Positions 33,885 through 50,384 of a stretch of 64,000 nucleotides of DNA are shown piece after piece. Every line of letters begins with the position of its first letter. Positions within the stretch are counted from its first letter, which is position 1. Location: contig CM051455.1 in NCBI GenBank assembly GCA_028274465.1, positions 137,302,096 to 137,366,095 on the forward strand, in the 5' to 3' direction. The DNA is from Plantago ovata (taxonomy: Eukaryota; Streptophyta; Magnoliopsida; Lamiales; Plantaginaceae). Below the pieces are notes generated by a model. That model was not told the DNA's origin, searched no databases, and saw only the letters and a list, made by a program, of their open reading frames with translations. The translations under genes were made by a program, and so were the position numbers.

Positions 33885-34574
33885 GGGTTTTAGTCAATTA
33901 CTTCTGACCCAATTAAAAAATAATGGGTGTGGGTCACGGGCATATTGCTAACTAACGGGGATGTGCACCCGACCAGCAGGTGGCACCCGTTTACATGCCT
34001 AATCATAGGGGAAACATTAGATGGTTCGTACCCAAACAGTAAAGTGAAACATAACAGCTGTTCACATTGATATTCAAAGGTAAGATTTGGCATGCTTAGG
34101 TAAGGTCAGTCTACATAATTAATCAGGAATTCACAGTTAACGTACTAATACAATAGTTTAATCACGAACAAGGCATAAGTTTATCAAGAGCAGCATCAAC
34201 TGCTATATGACTGTATGAAGCATGTGAACGTAAAGAACTGAGGGACATACATAATTCTATAGCATTTTTCACATAAAAAAGTAACAAGCCATAGCCAATA
34301 GCAAAACGCTTTTATTCCCTAACTGGGATCTCATAAAAAGCAAAAGAATATCATGTCATAAATTAACTTTTTCACATCAAAGATCATCACTTTTTTCTTG
34401 AGAGGAGACGTAGTTTGGATCATATAGATAATCAGGCGCTGACATCAAACAATTGGAAAACAGCAAATCGCTGAAACAACAACAGATTTAGATACAGCCC
34501 AACATCAACTTAGATAATCAATTTACCAGCAGTAGCTGATCCTGCATTAGCCCATCCTTGTGTGTCCTGACCAC

Positions 34575-35496
34575 TACCTTTCATACCGTTGAATCTAGTT
34601 TGGCTTCTCTTTTTGACCACGCCATCTGGAAAGGGTGAGACTAAGCTCTGGATGCAAATGTCCGGGTCGTGAAACAAACTCGGGAAATTAGAAGGCCCAA
34701 ACGAACCACGCAGCTGACTAGAAAGATGGTTATCAATTCCCGCCGACAATAGCATATCACCCTCTTGTGAGACAAACAAAACCCTGGAAATATACGCATA
34801 TTCACAAGGAAGAGGCATACTTGAAACCAAACCCCACGATGAATCTGAAACAGTACCATTATCCTTGCGGACCCATAAATTCATGCGATCTCCATTAACA
34901 CACACCACATGTAGACATTCTCGATGCAAAATGAGCATTTTCCTATCTGCCTGTACCTTACTTGGAAGTTCTGCAGTTCTTTGCACTTGACTACTTAAAT
35001 TCAAAGAAATAATCCTAAAACCAGTAGTACGCTTGCCTGTCAACCAGTGAATCTCCCCATTCAGAAACTTCCCTGTGCGATAAGAACAAAGGCATGCAAA
35101 ATCGTCCAACCGTGTCCATGAATCAGTCTTGAAACTATAAAACTTTGTAGTGTTTGTTTGGTTGTATATTTTCTGAAAATATTGAATATAAGCCACGATA
35201 ATGTAATCATGAGAACGGTCGTCATAACAAAATGCACCAAAGCGGATGACAATGGGAATAACTAAATCCTGATACACAATAAGATCGGTATTGTCGACGA
35301 AATCGGGCAATTTCCTGACTTGATTAATAAATGGATTCCACAAATAAAAGTCCCTTTTATTAACTAGCACCAAGCAGAGACCATTGCAGGTGGAGACTAT
35401 ACGAATTGTTGGGAGTTTAGGGCCCTTAACATAATTCTTAAATACCGGACAATCCAGATGATCAAAAGCAGCATCAACTAAACCATCATATAACAC
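34575..35496 (-). pseudogene. Unit 3: F-box-associated (FBA) domain gene, 5'-truncated
   Basis: The frame reads LRTVLYDGLVDAAFDHLDCP, STCNGLCLVL, FYLWNPFINQVRKLP, WTRLDDFACLC, FLNGEIHWLTGKR, SSWGLVSSMPL and DICIQSLVSPFPDG. This is the whole type-1 FBA domain of plant F-box proteins, which binds substrates for SCF ubiquitin ligases. The in-frame sequence starts abruptly at about 35505 with a stop just upstream, and the N-terminal F-box, normally ~60-100 residues earlier, is missing. LTR-like DNA lies there instead, suggesting the insertion cut the gene. The frame runs on to 34510 through GSGQDTQGWANAGSATAG, where its relatives splice. It is probably a pseudogene, though a shortened protein remains possible. 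Confidence 0.75.
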
Positions 35497-35499
35497 AGT

Positions 35500-36125
35500 A
35501 CGTAAATCACAATTCAGAATTCAGAAGCCAGAGCTCAAACAGAAGTGAAGAATTCTAAAGCAAGCCAAGAAGATCAAAGGCATCTTTCAAGCAATAACAA
35601 CTCCAGCTCTTCGAGAAGTCAAAACCAGCTCCAAGAACAAGTCGCGAAGACACTTGCAGCAGCAACGGAAGATCGAACTCCAACGCAAAAGCTCGTGGAG
35701 GCACTCGCTCAAAGATCGAAGCAACGTACGTCCCAAATTCAAGATCAAGTCTATACGGCCCTTGAAGACGTGCTCGTTCACAAAGATCAAACTCAAGACC
35801 TGACGTTCAATTCAAGATCAAGCGCGAAGCCCTTGAATTAACGTTTCCAAGCGAATTCAAGTCAAGACCGGTCAAGTTCAAGATAAAGCTGCGAAGGCCC
35901 CTGAACTGACGCTCTCAAGACAATAGTTCGCGTAGATTTTCCAAGTCGTTGACTAGAATCAGAGATTTTCTCTAGAGATTGTAACCCCAAATTACTCAAG
36001 ATCAATAAATTCAATTTGTGCAATTTTATTTGTTACACTTATATAAAGTTCAAGCCTCACTTGGATCGAGTGAAATTCTGTGGCCCTCGCTGAAATAGTT
36101 TTAAGGGTAAAACTATTAAATAGAT
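35500..36125 (+). mobile_element. LTR-like sequence next to the truncated F-box gene
   Basis: Repeated aagatcaagt/ttcaagtc words give way to gagattgtaaccccaaatta, an aataaa signal (at about 36003), a tgttacactt stretch and atatcgaccccttc. This order of polyadenylation signal and U5-like sequence resembles a plant LTR-retrotransposon LTR. The exact TG..CA ends and a target duplication were not found, so a solo or partial LTR is proposed. The 98-aa open frame inside (35545-35838) is low-complexity and not considered a gene. Confidence 0.4.
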
Positions 36126-36192
36126 ATCGACCCCTTCTTAATTCTTAAATGTATATCTTAGTGTTATCTCTTTCTATCCTCCTTATTTATAT

Positions 36193-36437
36193 TACTCCTT
36201 CCTTATTTTTTAATTATCACTTTAGAAATTTTGTTATAACACAAATAGTTGTCACTTCAAGTATAATGGTTAATACTAATAGACTTAAATCTCTTTTATC
36301 CCTATATTTACTACTATCAATACACTATTATATTAATATTAATAGGCTTTTGAAAATAATTTTTATAACTACAAAGCTAGTAATAGACCCTCCTTAATAT
36401 GTGTGAAATTCCTAAAATGACAAGTAAAAAAGATAGA
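36193..36437. mobile_element. Degraded Stowaway-like MITE
   Basis: The left end tactccttccttattttttaattatcac is matched, imperfectly and inverted, by gacaagtaaaaaagatag near 36420-36435, including attcctaaaatg with ctttagaaatttt. The ends have drifted. Confidence 0.45.
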
Positions 36438-36439
36438 AA

Positions 36440-38430
36440 GTTTTGAATAATTGTAACGTTTGCTAAAATCATGCTCATTTATTTACTTCGTTGCATCACC
36501 CGACAACAACGAAATCACATAATCATTTATCTCTTGAATGACATGTTAGAATGAGCGAGAATAGCCATATTCTGTAAATGAACTCCATCACCAACATGGT
36601 CCAAGGGGGAAGGATACGTGTCCTTCATAGTAGTGTCGATAGCATCGGGTGCATTTCTGATGCGAATATCACTGGTAGATCGAATTCAAATCAACCATCA
36701 TTCGGTCCACCAACGTTCCATCTTCAACACTCAACAACCAATCAACAAACTCTCGGATTTCTTCAACCTCAGTTGGAGATCCACCTGAATGCACGAACAT
36801 AAAGAAAAACAACATCGGTTGAGCAAAATAATGGCATTATATAATTGTTGTAATTAGATTTGAACTACACACATACATTGTAAATTTATTAAGAGCATGT
36901 ATCTGAAGTCGCATGTTCTTCGTGAGTTTTAAAACGGTTATGAGCTCTATATTCTCTTACTGGGTTAAAGAGACGCTTGAACAATATCATGTTTGCTACC
37001 CTTAGGCACCACCAGTAGAATCTGCCTTTAATCGCCACAAAAAACGACAACCAAGCCACCAAAAGGCTTGTCCGGAGAAAAATCATTATGACCTTGGATA
37101 ATGTACGGAGAATACTCAGATCAAGGGACTCAAAGCAGTCCTTATTGGTCATTTGTACCTCATCTCCTATTATAAGTTTCATATTCAGCAATAATCCTGC
37201 AAGATCATTTCCTGGAGAGATCCTGCCACATACCTAAGTCTCATCAATCTGCTCTTATCCTATTATTACATATCTATACCGCGCTAAGAAATTTATACGT
37301 ACATCAAATTTGAATAAAGTTGAATACATACACAAATATACATTAAAAAAGTAAATATGTAATATGAACAATCATCAATAGAAATAGGTGACCTGAGTTT
37401 AAGTTAAAAATATAGGGACCCTAAGAATACAATAGGGGATGAGTTAGGGAAGATTTTTAAGAGATCCGTAAAGAGTGATCTTAGTGATGAAAAATGACAC
37501 ATGGAGGATATGTGTGGTGCCACATATAGAGAAGAAATATAGAGGGTCAAATGAATACTCATTTGTATGAATTAATTTACAACTTTTTCAAAATTAGAAG
37601 TTCAATTATTGTGGGACCAGTTATTTAGAAGTCCTGAAATTTTATTATTTTTCATCATTTTTTAAAGTTTTGTCTCAAATTTAGGATAGAGACTCATTAT
37701 TGTTCTAACACAGTTTTAAAATAGATAATTAATACATTCATGCATAAATTTCTTCTCTCACATCATCTCTAATCTTTTTCTTATGTTTTTATTGCATTTA
37801 AATTATTATCATTCATATTAACCAAATATTAAAATATCATTTTAAATGTTTTTTTATTGCACATACTGAAAACTCCTTTATTTATGCTTAAAATTAACGT
37901 TTATTAAACGTAGGCAAAAGCATTCCGATAATGCTTTTGGTAAGTATTTACAACCACTAAAATATCAATAAAACGAACCACTTATTTTCGTGTCAGGTGC
38001 AAAAGCCTAGGAAAAAAAAGACACACTAAAAAAGAAGGTGACTTAAAAACCCGTACTAGTTAAAATCAGGGAAAAATGTTTAAATTGCAAGGTCGTACGG
38101 AGTGGAGAGAGAGAGTCTAATAACACGGAAGATATACATTTTCTTCTTCTGTGTCTTTTTAGCAGCAGCTCTTGGACCACTTATAGCCCGGTTGTCACCG
38201 GCTTTCTAGGTCCGGGCCGCGGTCGGCCTAACCCGGATTTTAAAAACATAGCTATAACATGTTCTAGTGAAAATGTTCTTTACCATCCATGGCTTAGAAA
38301 CACGCGTGAAAAGCTTCTTGCTTGTACCGTTGTACATATGTTCACTTATACCTATAATCGTTGAGATATTACAAAAAAAACTACATCAAAGAATCCAAAA
38401 CTAGTAGCCATATATGTAACGTTCATGCAT
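36440..38430. other. Intergenic DNA, no gene seen
   Basis: Open frames at 36578-36802 and 36889-37191 have no recognisable domain. A short GC-rich patch (tccgggccgcggtcgg) lies at about 38212. The last few hundred bases would hold the 3' end of the receptor-kinase gene. Confidence 0.4.
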
Positions 38431-38435
38431 TATTA

Positions 38436-42994
<4,559 letters not shown>

Positions 42995-44480
42995 ATCCGC
43001 CTAACCGGACTATTATTCCTGGAAATGACTCAAATGAGGCTTTCTTGAAAGTGAGAGGATTGAAGTCTGAAAACTACACTTTGTGGAATCAGTTATCTAG
43101 GGGAATTAAAGAAACATTGCATCCCAGATAGATACTAGCATGATCCAATGATTACATGTAACTGAAATATGAACAGGAAATGAGAAAGCAAACAGAAAAA
43201 ATGATTAAAACTTGTCTTAGAATTGAAGCCAAAAAAAGAAGCAACTTTCATAATTCAGTATTGATTGTTTAGCAAGCACTCTATAATCATGACAATGTAA
43301 GACTATTTGGAGAAAAAAAACAGTGATGATGGTTGGTTTGAAATGTTCTTTTCAATTTCATCAATTGTTGTGTTTAATTAATAATAATCAATTAAGGAAT
43401 CAATTTCTTCTCTAAGCCGGCCTGTCTGGCAGTGCCTGTCCATTGTAAACAAGAGCAACAAAATATAGCAACAATGTCATCAAAAGCTATGAGAGAAAAT
43501 GGCACATTTCTTCTTCATCCAGCTAATTTGTACCTAGCTAATGCTCTCATTTTGATATCATCAAAGATTAATTTGCGCATTAGGCTTAGTTTGGTTGCGA
43601 GTTGTGAGTTGTGACTACGTACCAAATTTGTAAAACGTAACTGCGGAGACCCTACAAGTACTGCCAGATGTCGGCAATCAAGTGACATAATTGTTTCGGG
43701 CATGTACAAGAAACTAAAAATAGAATTTGTTTTAAAAGTGCATTAAATTAAAGTGGAAAGATTAATTAAAGCGAGATGAGTGGATGATTATAATTTGGTC
43801 GATTGATCGGCCTGCTAAATGCTAATCCACTAAAAGCCTGCAGCCTAAATTTAATTTTAATCCTGAATACTACAACTTTTTATATATTTCTTGTTTAATT
43901 TCAAAATCTTGTCTTTTTGCTATTGTTCTTTGTGTGTTTAGATAGGCTGTAGGATTAAAAATTGAATTGCTCGTACATGTTTTAATTAGTACTTACATCT
44001 AAGTTTATATTATTAGAAAATCAACGACTCACAACAAAGTCATATCTAAATAGTCATAGTCACGCAAAAGTTGGTCTCTAGCTAAGGGCTTAATTTACAC
44101 AAGTTAACCAAAGTGTGTGTCCTTTCGTGTGTTTAAGGAGAAAACAAGAGTTTAACAATGGGTTCACAAGCCCTTTGCTCAAAGGCAAAGGTTAAAGGTT
44201 AACGATAGTGTAAAGTTCAGTTCCAAACCGGCCACATGAGCACACGTACAAAGTTGTGTTGACATATGAGTATATATATATAAGTACAAGTCCAAATCCT
44301 AGATTGGCCTTGTCTAATACCCCTAGTTAGGCACGTGAGCATGTCACTTCCCTGTCAACTAGGGTATTTTCATCCTATGTAAATTATAATGTGGTGCATC
44401 ATGAGCCGTAAATATAGTCTACTCGTAATTCATAATTCGTCATCTCACCTAAAAGCGTAACTACCTATTCCTACACCAGT
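42995..44480. other. Upstream region of the receptor-kinase gene
   Basis: The 5' leader and promoter of the kinase gene should lie here. The open frame at 43432-43614 has no domain. A (TA)n stretch at about 44273-44282 and AT-rich DNA are the only other features. Confidence 0.35.
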
Positions 44481-44534
44481 ACGCGGTCACAAGGTTGGGG
44501 CCAATAATCGACACAAGCAAATGGTTTGTTTGTA

Positions 44535-45235
44535 CACACAAGAATGACACCCTAAGTCATACGAGTATATTCCGGTTATTCGGGCGCTCTAAATTTGGTT
44601 TTATTAGGACCCGTATGTAATGCCTAAAGGTCTAATCACATGGGATACATACATTTTATTCATTTTATTCATGTGTATATAGTTGTATATGGCCGTTCAC
44701 ATTGTTTCGAAAAAGGAGACTGTCGAAAACAAGTCTTGTTTCTATGGAGATGTCCATGAAAATCGACCTTGGAAGGTCCCAGGAGCACCGAAAAGAGCCA
44801 CTTACACAAGAACGACGCCCCGTATTATTGAGCATACTCCTACAGTCATTCGAGCGCTCTAAAATTGGTGTTAACAACTCGTAATTCCCAAAATCAACAG
44901 AAACTTTCGACTTCGGGAAACCCTACGTGGGAAAAAAGTCCAATCACACGAGGCACATGCATTTTATTACTCGGCGTAAATGGATATATGCACGTTGTTT
45001 TTCAAAATGACACGGTCCAAAAAAAGTACCAAAAGTGTCAATTTTGTGCACATCCAATAAAATTGGTTCCGAAGGGGTCCCTGGCCAGACTTATTTCCGG
45101 ATCTCTCGATAACGACCTCACAAAAATACGTTGTCGGACTATTATACAACTATTATGCACATGGGTTAGTCGATCCTATGGGGAAAATTACAGGCCGATT
45201 TCAAGTGGGAAAATTTATTCAAGTTGTGTCCATGT
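44535..45235. repeat. Decayed direct repeat, ~270-bp period
   Basis: The block acaagaatgacaccctaa .. attcgggcgctctaaatttg (about 44540-44600) recurs as acaagaacgacgccccgt .. attcgagcgctctaaaattg (about 44808-44865). Each is followed by a similar downstream part (tctaatcacatgg..cattttatt and tccaatcacacga..cattttatt). Divergence is high. It lies directly upstream of the PPR gene. Confidence 0.55.
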
Positions 45236-45432
45236 GATGGAATGACCCAATTCATACTAGCAAGGTCCAAATCCAAGCCCATTCAGCGCCAATCCGGATT
45301 TTCTCCATCAACTCAAATTTGAAATTTCTGAACAGAGAAAATCCTGATTCAAGGAACCATATCTAACAGCTAACCAAACCACCCATTGCCCGCCATCTCG
45401 GCCGTGTCGCAGCCGCCGCAAAAGTACGCAGC

Positions 45433-47802
45433 ATGGCAAAAGTACTAACAAAACCCAGCAACATTGCATCATCTAAGCTCGGGAACTTACTAGTAGTCGC
45501 TTCCATAGCCAAAGCTCTGTCAAAACCCAACGGAATCAATTACCTCGACCAAAATGCAGACGCCATTCCCTTATCGGAGGACCTAGTACTGCAACTCTTG
45601 TCCCGAACTTCTCTTGATTCGAGAAGGAAGTTGGATTTTTTCCGTTGGTGTTCAATCAGGCATTTCTACAAACACTCTGCAGGCACTTATCACCAGATGT
45701 TCAAAACCATATGTAGCCTTATTCATCACCACCACGATGATGTTTTCGACCTCGTTACCTCGATGAGACGCGACTCCGTCGAGCTTGATTCGTCGACGCT
45801 TAAGCTCATTCTTGATTCGTTTATTAAGTCAGGCAAGTTTGAGTCTGCCTTGGAACTTTTGGATCATGTTGAAAGGGACTTGAATCTGACTAGTACTAGT
45901 GGCCCTGATGTGTATAGCTCTGTTCTTGTTGCTCTTGTTAGAATGAATAAGGTTTCGATTGCACTGTCGATTTTCATGAAGTTATTGGAGTGTAATGACA
46001 CTGCGACGATGATGATGATTCCGGATGCCTTAGCGTGTAATGAGTTGCTTGTTGGACTTAGGAAAGCTGAGATGAAAGATGAGTTCGTACGAGTTTATAA
46101 TAAACTGCGCGAGACTAAGCCTTTTCCGTTGGATAGGTTTGGTTATAATATATGTATCTATGGTTTTGGTCGTTTTGGTGACTTATCGACTGCTTTAAGC
46201 TTGTTTAAAGAGATGAGGGAGAAGGATGGTGTGTTTGCTCCTGATTTGTGTACGTATAACAGTCTCATCCACGTGCTTTGTTTTCTTGGGAAGGTAAATG
46301 ATGCTCTCATTGTGTGGGATGAGTTGAAGGGATCCTCAGGTCTTCTGCCTGATGTCTTCACTTACAGAATACTGATTCAGGGTTGTTCTAAGGCTTTCAG
46401 GATCAATGATGCACTGAAGATATTTGTTGAAATGCAGTATAGTGGTGTACGTCCGGATATTGTTGTTTACAACTCGCTACTTGATGGTTTGCTTAAGTCG
46501 AGGAAGCTTATCGAAGCGTGTAATCTGTTTGAGAATATAGTTGATGATAGTGGCGTGAGGGCAACATGCTGGACGTATAATATATTGATTGATGGATTGT
46601 ATAAGAACGGAAGGCCGGAAGCTGCATACACTATGTTTCGTGACTTGAAGAAGAAGGGGAATAATTTTGTTGATGGGGTTACATATAGTATTGTCATTCT
46701 GCAGCTTTGTCGGGAGAATCAGCTTGAGGAAGCGTTGCAGTTGGTGGAAGAGATGGAGGCAAGGGGTTTCGTGGTTGGTTTGGTTACGGTTACCTCGTTG
46801 TTGATTGCGCTTTACAGGCGAGGTCAGTGGGATTCGACAGAGCGTCTTATGAGATATATTAGAGATGGAAATTTGGTACCGGCTATTCTTAAATGGAAGT
46901 CAGCAATGGAAATTTCGATAGAAAGTCCACCGAAGAAAAGGAAGGACTTTACGCCACTTTTCCCATCCATAAGTGATATATCAAAGATTTTGAATTTCAA
47001 GAAGACTGATACGAAAAGTGGAGATTTTGAGGACGAAACGGATGAATGGTCATCTTCTCCGTACATGGACAGGATGGCCAATCACTTCGACTCGGGTGGT
47101 GATTTTTCACAATCTTTCTCGCTATCCAGAGGGGTTAGAGTTATTGGTAAAGGCGACGATACATTTGATATCGATATGGTGAATACCTACCTATCTATAT
47201 TCCTGGCTAAGGGGAAGTTAAGTTTGGCTTGTAAACTATTTGAGATTTTCACAGATATGGGTGTTGATCCTGTGAGCTACACTTACAACTCCATAATGAG
47301 TTCATTTGTGAAGAAGGGTTACTTCAAGGAGGCTTGGGGCGTTCTTCATGCTATGGGTGAGACAGTTTACCCAGCTGACGTAGCAACGTACAATGTGATA
47401 ATTCAAGGCCTGGGAAAGATGGGAAGAGCAGATTTGGCTACTGCTGTGCTAGACAAGTTAATGAAGGAAGGCGGTTATCTTGACCTTGTGATGTATAATA
47501 CGCTGATTAACGCCCTGGGTAAGGCTGGTCGAATGGATGAGGCAAATAAGTTGTTTGAACAGATGAAGAAGAGTGGAATAAATCCTGACGTTGTGACTTA
47601 CAATACACTGATTGAAGTGCATGCTAAAGCTGGTAGACTGAAAGATGCTTACAAGTTGTTGAGAATGATGTTGAATGCTGGATGTGCACCAAACCATGTG
47701 ACTGACACAACTCTCGACTTTCTGGCAAAGGAAATCGAGAAAGTACGATACCAGAAGGCTTCAATACTTCACACCAAAACAGATGATCCTGTTCCCACCT
47801 GA
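45433..47802 (+). CDS. P-type pentatricopeptide repeat protein, At4g01570-like
   Basis: This is an intronless 789-aa frame, as usual for PPR genes. Repeated ~35-residue units with the pattern .D..TYN.LI..L...G....A..LF..M are clear from about residue 230. Examples are DLCTYNSLIHVLCFLGKVND, DIVVYNSLLDGLLKSRKLIE, CWTYNILIDGLYKNGRPEAA, DLVMYNTLINALGKAGRMDE and DVVTYNTLIEVHAKAGRLKD. A charged, non-repeat insert (~495-545) divides two repeat blocks. No E, E+ or DYW domain is present, so it is P-class. Such proteins bind single-stranded RNA in mitochondria or plastids and act in stabilisation, splicing or translation. The N-terminus (MAKVLTKPSNIASSKLGNLL) is Ser/Lys-rich and acid-poor, like a mitochondrial targeting peptide. 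The layout resembles Arabidopsis At4g01570; the RNA target is unknown. Confidence 0.9.
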   Translation: MAKVLTKPSNIASSKLGNLLVVASIAKALSKPNGINYLDQNADAIPLSEDLVLQLLSRTSLDSRRKLDFFRWCSIRHFYKHSAGTYHQMFKTICSLIHHHHDDVFDLVTSMRRDSVELDSSTLKLILDSFIKSGKFESALELLDHVERDLNLTSTSGPDVYSSVLVALVRMNKVSIALSIFMKLLECNDTATMMMIPDALACNELLVGLRKAEMKDEFVRVYNKLRETKPFPLDRFGYNICIYGFGRFGDLSTALSLFKEMREKDGVFAPDLCTYNSLIHVLCFLGKVNDALIVWDELKGSSGLLPDVFTYRILIQGCSKAFRINDALKIFVEMQYSGVRPDIVVYNSLLDGLLKSRKLIEACNLFENIVDDSGVRATCWTYNILIDGLYKNGRPEAAYTMFRDLKKKGNNFVDGVTYSIVILQLCRENQLEEALQLVEEMEARGFVVGLVTVTSLLIALYRRGQWDSTERLMRYIRDGNLVPAILKWKSAMEISIESPPKKRKDFTPLFPSISDISKILNFKKTDTKSGDFEDETDEWSSSPYMDRMANHFDSGGDFSQSFSLSRGVRVIGKGDDTFDIDMVNTYLSIFLAKGKLSLACKLFEIFTDMGVDPVSYTYNSIMSSFVKKGYFKEAWGVLHAMGETVYPADVATYNVIIQGLGKMGRADLATAVLDKLMKEGGYLDLVMYNTLINALGKAGRMDEANKLFEQMKKSGINPDVVTYNTLIEVHAKAGRLKDAYKLLRMMLNAGCAPNHVTDTTLDFLAKEIEKVRYQKASILHTKTDDPVPT

Positions 47803-50070
47803 AAGAATTGCATTCTACAATATGTTTACTACAGCCTACAGGTACTCTAGTCTTCTGAACATTGCTGTTTCATCTTTGCAATTTCCAGAGTTAAACCTCT
47901 AATTTAATAAAATAAAGTAAAAAATTGCAACATCTGCCAAAACTCCCTGCCAACAGGTAACTTATGCAAAAGTTTCCCTTAATTTTCTCGCATATGTTGT
48001 ATGTTTAATGCATCCTGTATTTATTGCTCACTAAAAATAACTTCAATCCCAGCTGCACCGACCTCCGTTGAGATACTCGAGAATGCAGACAAAGTGGAGG
48101 ATCACCAATTGTAGGGAGTAAAGGGGGTTATACCTCTTGATGATGTGCCAGGGGCAATGAATCTACATTAACACATTTCACAATCAGTTGCTCTATCATG
48201 TCACATAGAGGTAACATCTTGCATTTTCATTTCTACTGTTGTACACCATTAGTCTTTTGTGAAATGTTGCGGTGTAGAACTGTATATTGGTTTGAATTTG
48301 AGTCAATGTTGCTTGATACTCGATTATCATATGTGATAAAGCAGTATGTGTTTATTATATCTTAAATGTTCTGATGCCTTGCTAAAGGGTGAAACTTTAT
48401 TTGCTCAACAATGTCTATAAAAGCTCTAGCTGCTACTAAGGTCTGCACTTATAAGATAAATTTCAGATGGTCAATTAAGTTCAGAAGTTCTGCTGGTATT
48501 TGTTCAATAGTGAAACGAGTGTTAATGTTGAATGCTATAAATGCTAATGTTTGCTTATTTTTTCTAACAATGTTGTCAAGCCTATCTCATGTCGCCATTT
48601 GTTTAACGCCCAATTCTTTTCTTGGACTTGATTTCATTCATGTTTTACTCAAGTTCCGATATCATTTCTTGGTTAGTGTCCACATAGTTAATGCTATTTT
48701 TGGACAAAATAAATCTCATAATGTTTGGAAACCAAGCGTGAATTGGAGGGGAGACCTTTTATTCTTCAGCTGATATTTGCGTGTTTTGGCATACATTACA
48801 AATTTCCATTTAAGTGATTTTCATGCGGTTCAGCTTCACATTCAATGTTCATTCAATGTATAAGTTTGCTTCTAAATTATATTTTAATGTGTGTGGGATC
48901 ATGCATCCCCTGGTCACCGAGTAAGTCAATATGATGCACATTCTTGCCTCTGCCATGAATGTTTTGCAACCGTGCTTATCATGAAGGAACTTGATGTAAT
49001 AGAGAGTTTTTAATTTTATACCTCGAGTTCCATTCATATATAAGCTTCGGGCTTTATGCTCTCTTTGCATGTTGCACCGTAAACTAGAAACATAGATATG
49101 GATATTTTGCAGGTTATAATGAACTGAGAGTTTTTATTACTGAGAAAGTGAAACATTTATATGAATGATTCTTTGTAAAACTTTTTTGAATCTGTCTAAT
49201 GGGAGGTAATAAAATCTGTAGAAGAGTTGTGGCAGCAAATGTTCTTTTTGTGTATTAATCTTTGCTCGTATTATTGAGATGTGCTTATTTAGACGGATAA
49301 GAAATGATTTGTTCCTCAGATTTAAACTGATCAATTATAAGGGGTAATGTTCTTATATCTTAAACTTACAAGTTGTGAATAGAAGTTTTCGCTTACAGCA
49401 GGTAGTAATAAAGAATTGATTTGCTTTCTTGTGCACTCTCGTGTCACATATAGTACATTCTTGCACACAAGAGTGGTCCAGAAAACAAACTTAGTAATAG
49501 ATCAAGAGATTCACGAGTCGTGACTCATGAGGACAACTCATAATATTCTTGGTTGATTGATCAGGATTTATTAATGTTGGACTGCATGTCTTAGAGATAG
49601 TTAACAACCAAACAGGTTGATTGTCCTGTGCATAGCAGTACTAAGTGATAACTGGATCTTTGAATTCTCAAACACTAGCTCATTAATGTGCCTTAATTTC
49701 ATGTTCAGCATGAATGCCTTGTTTTTTGTTTGTATCATTTTCTCTGTTCTTCCCTCAAGTATGCTGGTGTTTCTTCATAAATGATAATATTGCTTCTTCG
49801 GACCTTGCCCTGTATTTCATCCTAAATATGACATTGTTGACTGTTTACCTATACTCACACAGTTGCTTAAATTTTTTGTCCTTTCAGGCATGTCTGGTGT
49901 TAAATGCCACGGGAAGTTTAAAAGTTGCATCAAGAAAATTCAGAAATCTGTGAAGGTTGGTTTCTCCAGGAGTTGTTATTTTAGTGTTTTGTGGCATACC
50001 ATTAAGTGATTTTCGTGTGGTTCATCTTCACATTCAAAGTCATATGATATGATGTATAAGTTTGCCATGT
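47803..50070. other. PPR 3' flank and intergenic DNA with a duplicated ~150-bp block
   Basis: No domain-bearing frame is seen. Two related blocks lie at 48780-48960 and 49990-50150; both contain aagtgattttc(a/g)tg(c/t)ggttca(g/t)cttcacattca, gatcatgcatcccctg and tcaccgagtaagtcaata. The second overlaps the 3' end of the small gene at 50079-50366, so the first may be a decayed copy of that gene's 3' end. Confidence 0.45.
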
Positions 50071-50078
50071 GTGTGAGA

Positions 50079-50366
50079 TCATGCATCCCCTGCATTTGTG
50101 AATAAGATGGGATGTGTGAAAGATGATACGTCACCGAGTAAGTCAATAAAACATGCGGCTAATACTTGTGTATGAGAAAGCAGTTCTGGAAGCACAGTTC
50201 CATCAATTAGTCCTTTAGATGAGCGAAACAAGTGCCATACTGAAACAGATTTGAGACGGCAAGTAATAGCATGTTCGTCATCATAGCAGAAACAGAGAAC
50301 TTTGGAATATAATGATTGTAGATTGATTTTTGTATCTTCTTCTTGTGCTGATGATGGTAAACTCAT
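50079..50366 (-). CDS. Small unrecognised gene, 95 aa
   Basis: ATG at 50366 opens MSLPSSAQEEDTKINLQSLY, then SKVLCFCYDDEHAITCRLK and so on to a stop at 50079. A good acceptor (cttgtcacag at about 50382) precedes the start. A candidate non-coding exon with donor CCTG-GTAAAG lies upstream at about 50788-50850, giving a leader intron of about 400 bp. No domain is recognised. It lies between the PPR gene and LINE debris. A decayed relative of its 3' end occurs at about 48.8-48.96 kb. It could be a true small gene or a fragment of a larger one. Confidence 0.4.
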   Translation of the reverse strand: MSLPSSAQEEDTKINLQSLYSKVLCFCYDDEHAITCRLKSVSVWHLFRSSKGLIDGTVLPELLSHTQVLAACFIDLLGDVSSFTHPILFTNAGDA

Positions 50367-50384
50367 GATTCAGTTAGTACCTGT

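Larger units (their letters stand above)
28500..34620 (-). repeat. Triplicated F-box locus segment (three units, ~2.3 kb apart)
   Basis: The same ordered landmarks occur three times: gcgagccatctgagtttttg at 29067, 31505 and 33778; a tgctatatgactgt block at about 29580, 31980 and 34200; a cctaactggtatctc-type block at about 29700, 32097 and 34318; and an acagtagc(c/t)g(g/a)tcctgcatta block at about 29906, 32306 and 34530. Copies differ by scattered substitutions and indels, which implies old tandem duplication. Each unit holds 3' exons and a conserved 5' segment of a minus-strand F-box-type gene. Confidence 0.85.

Noticed and set aside
35545..35838. 98-aa plus-strand frame rich in Ser, Gln and Lys
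   Set aside because: It lies in LTR-like DNA made of repeated aagatcaa/ttcaag words, and no domain is recognised.
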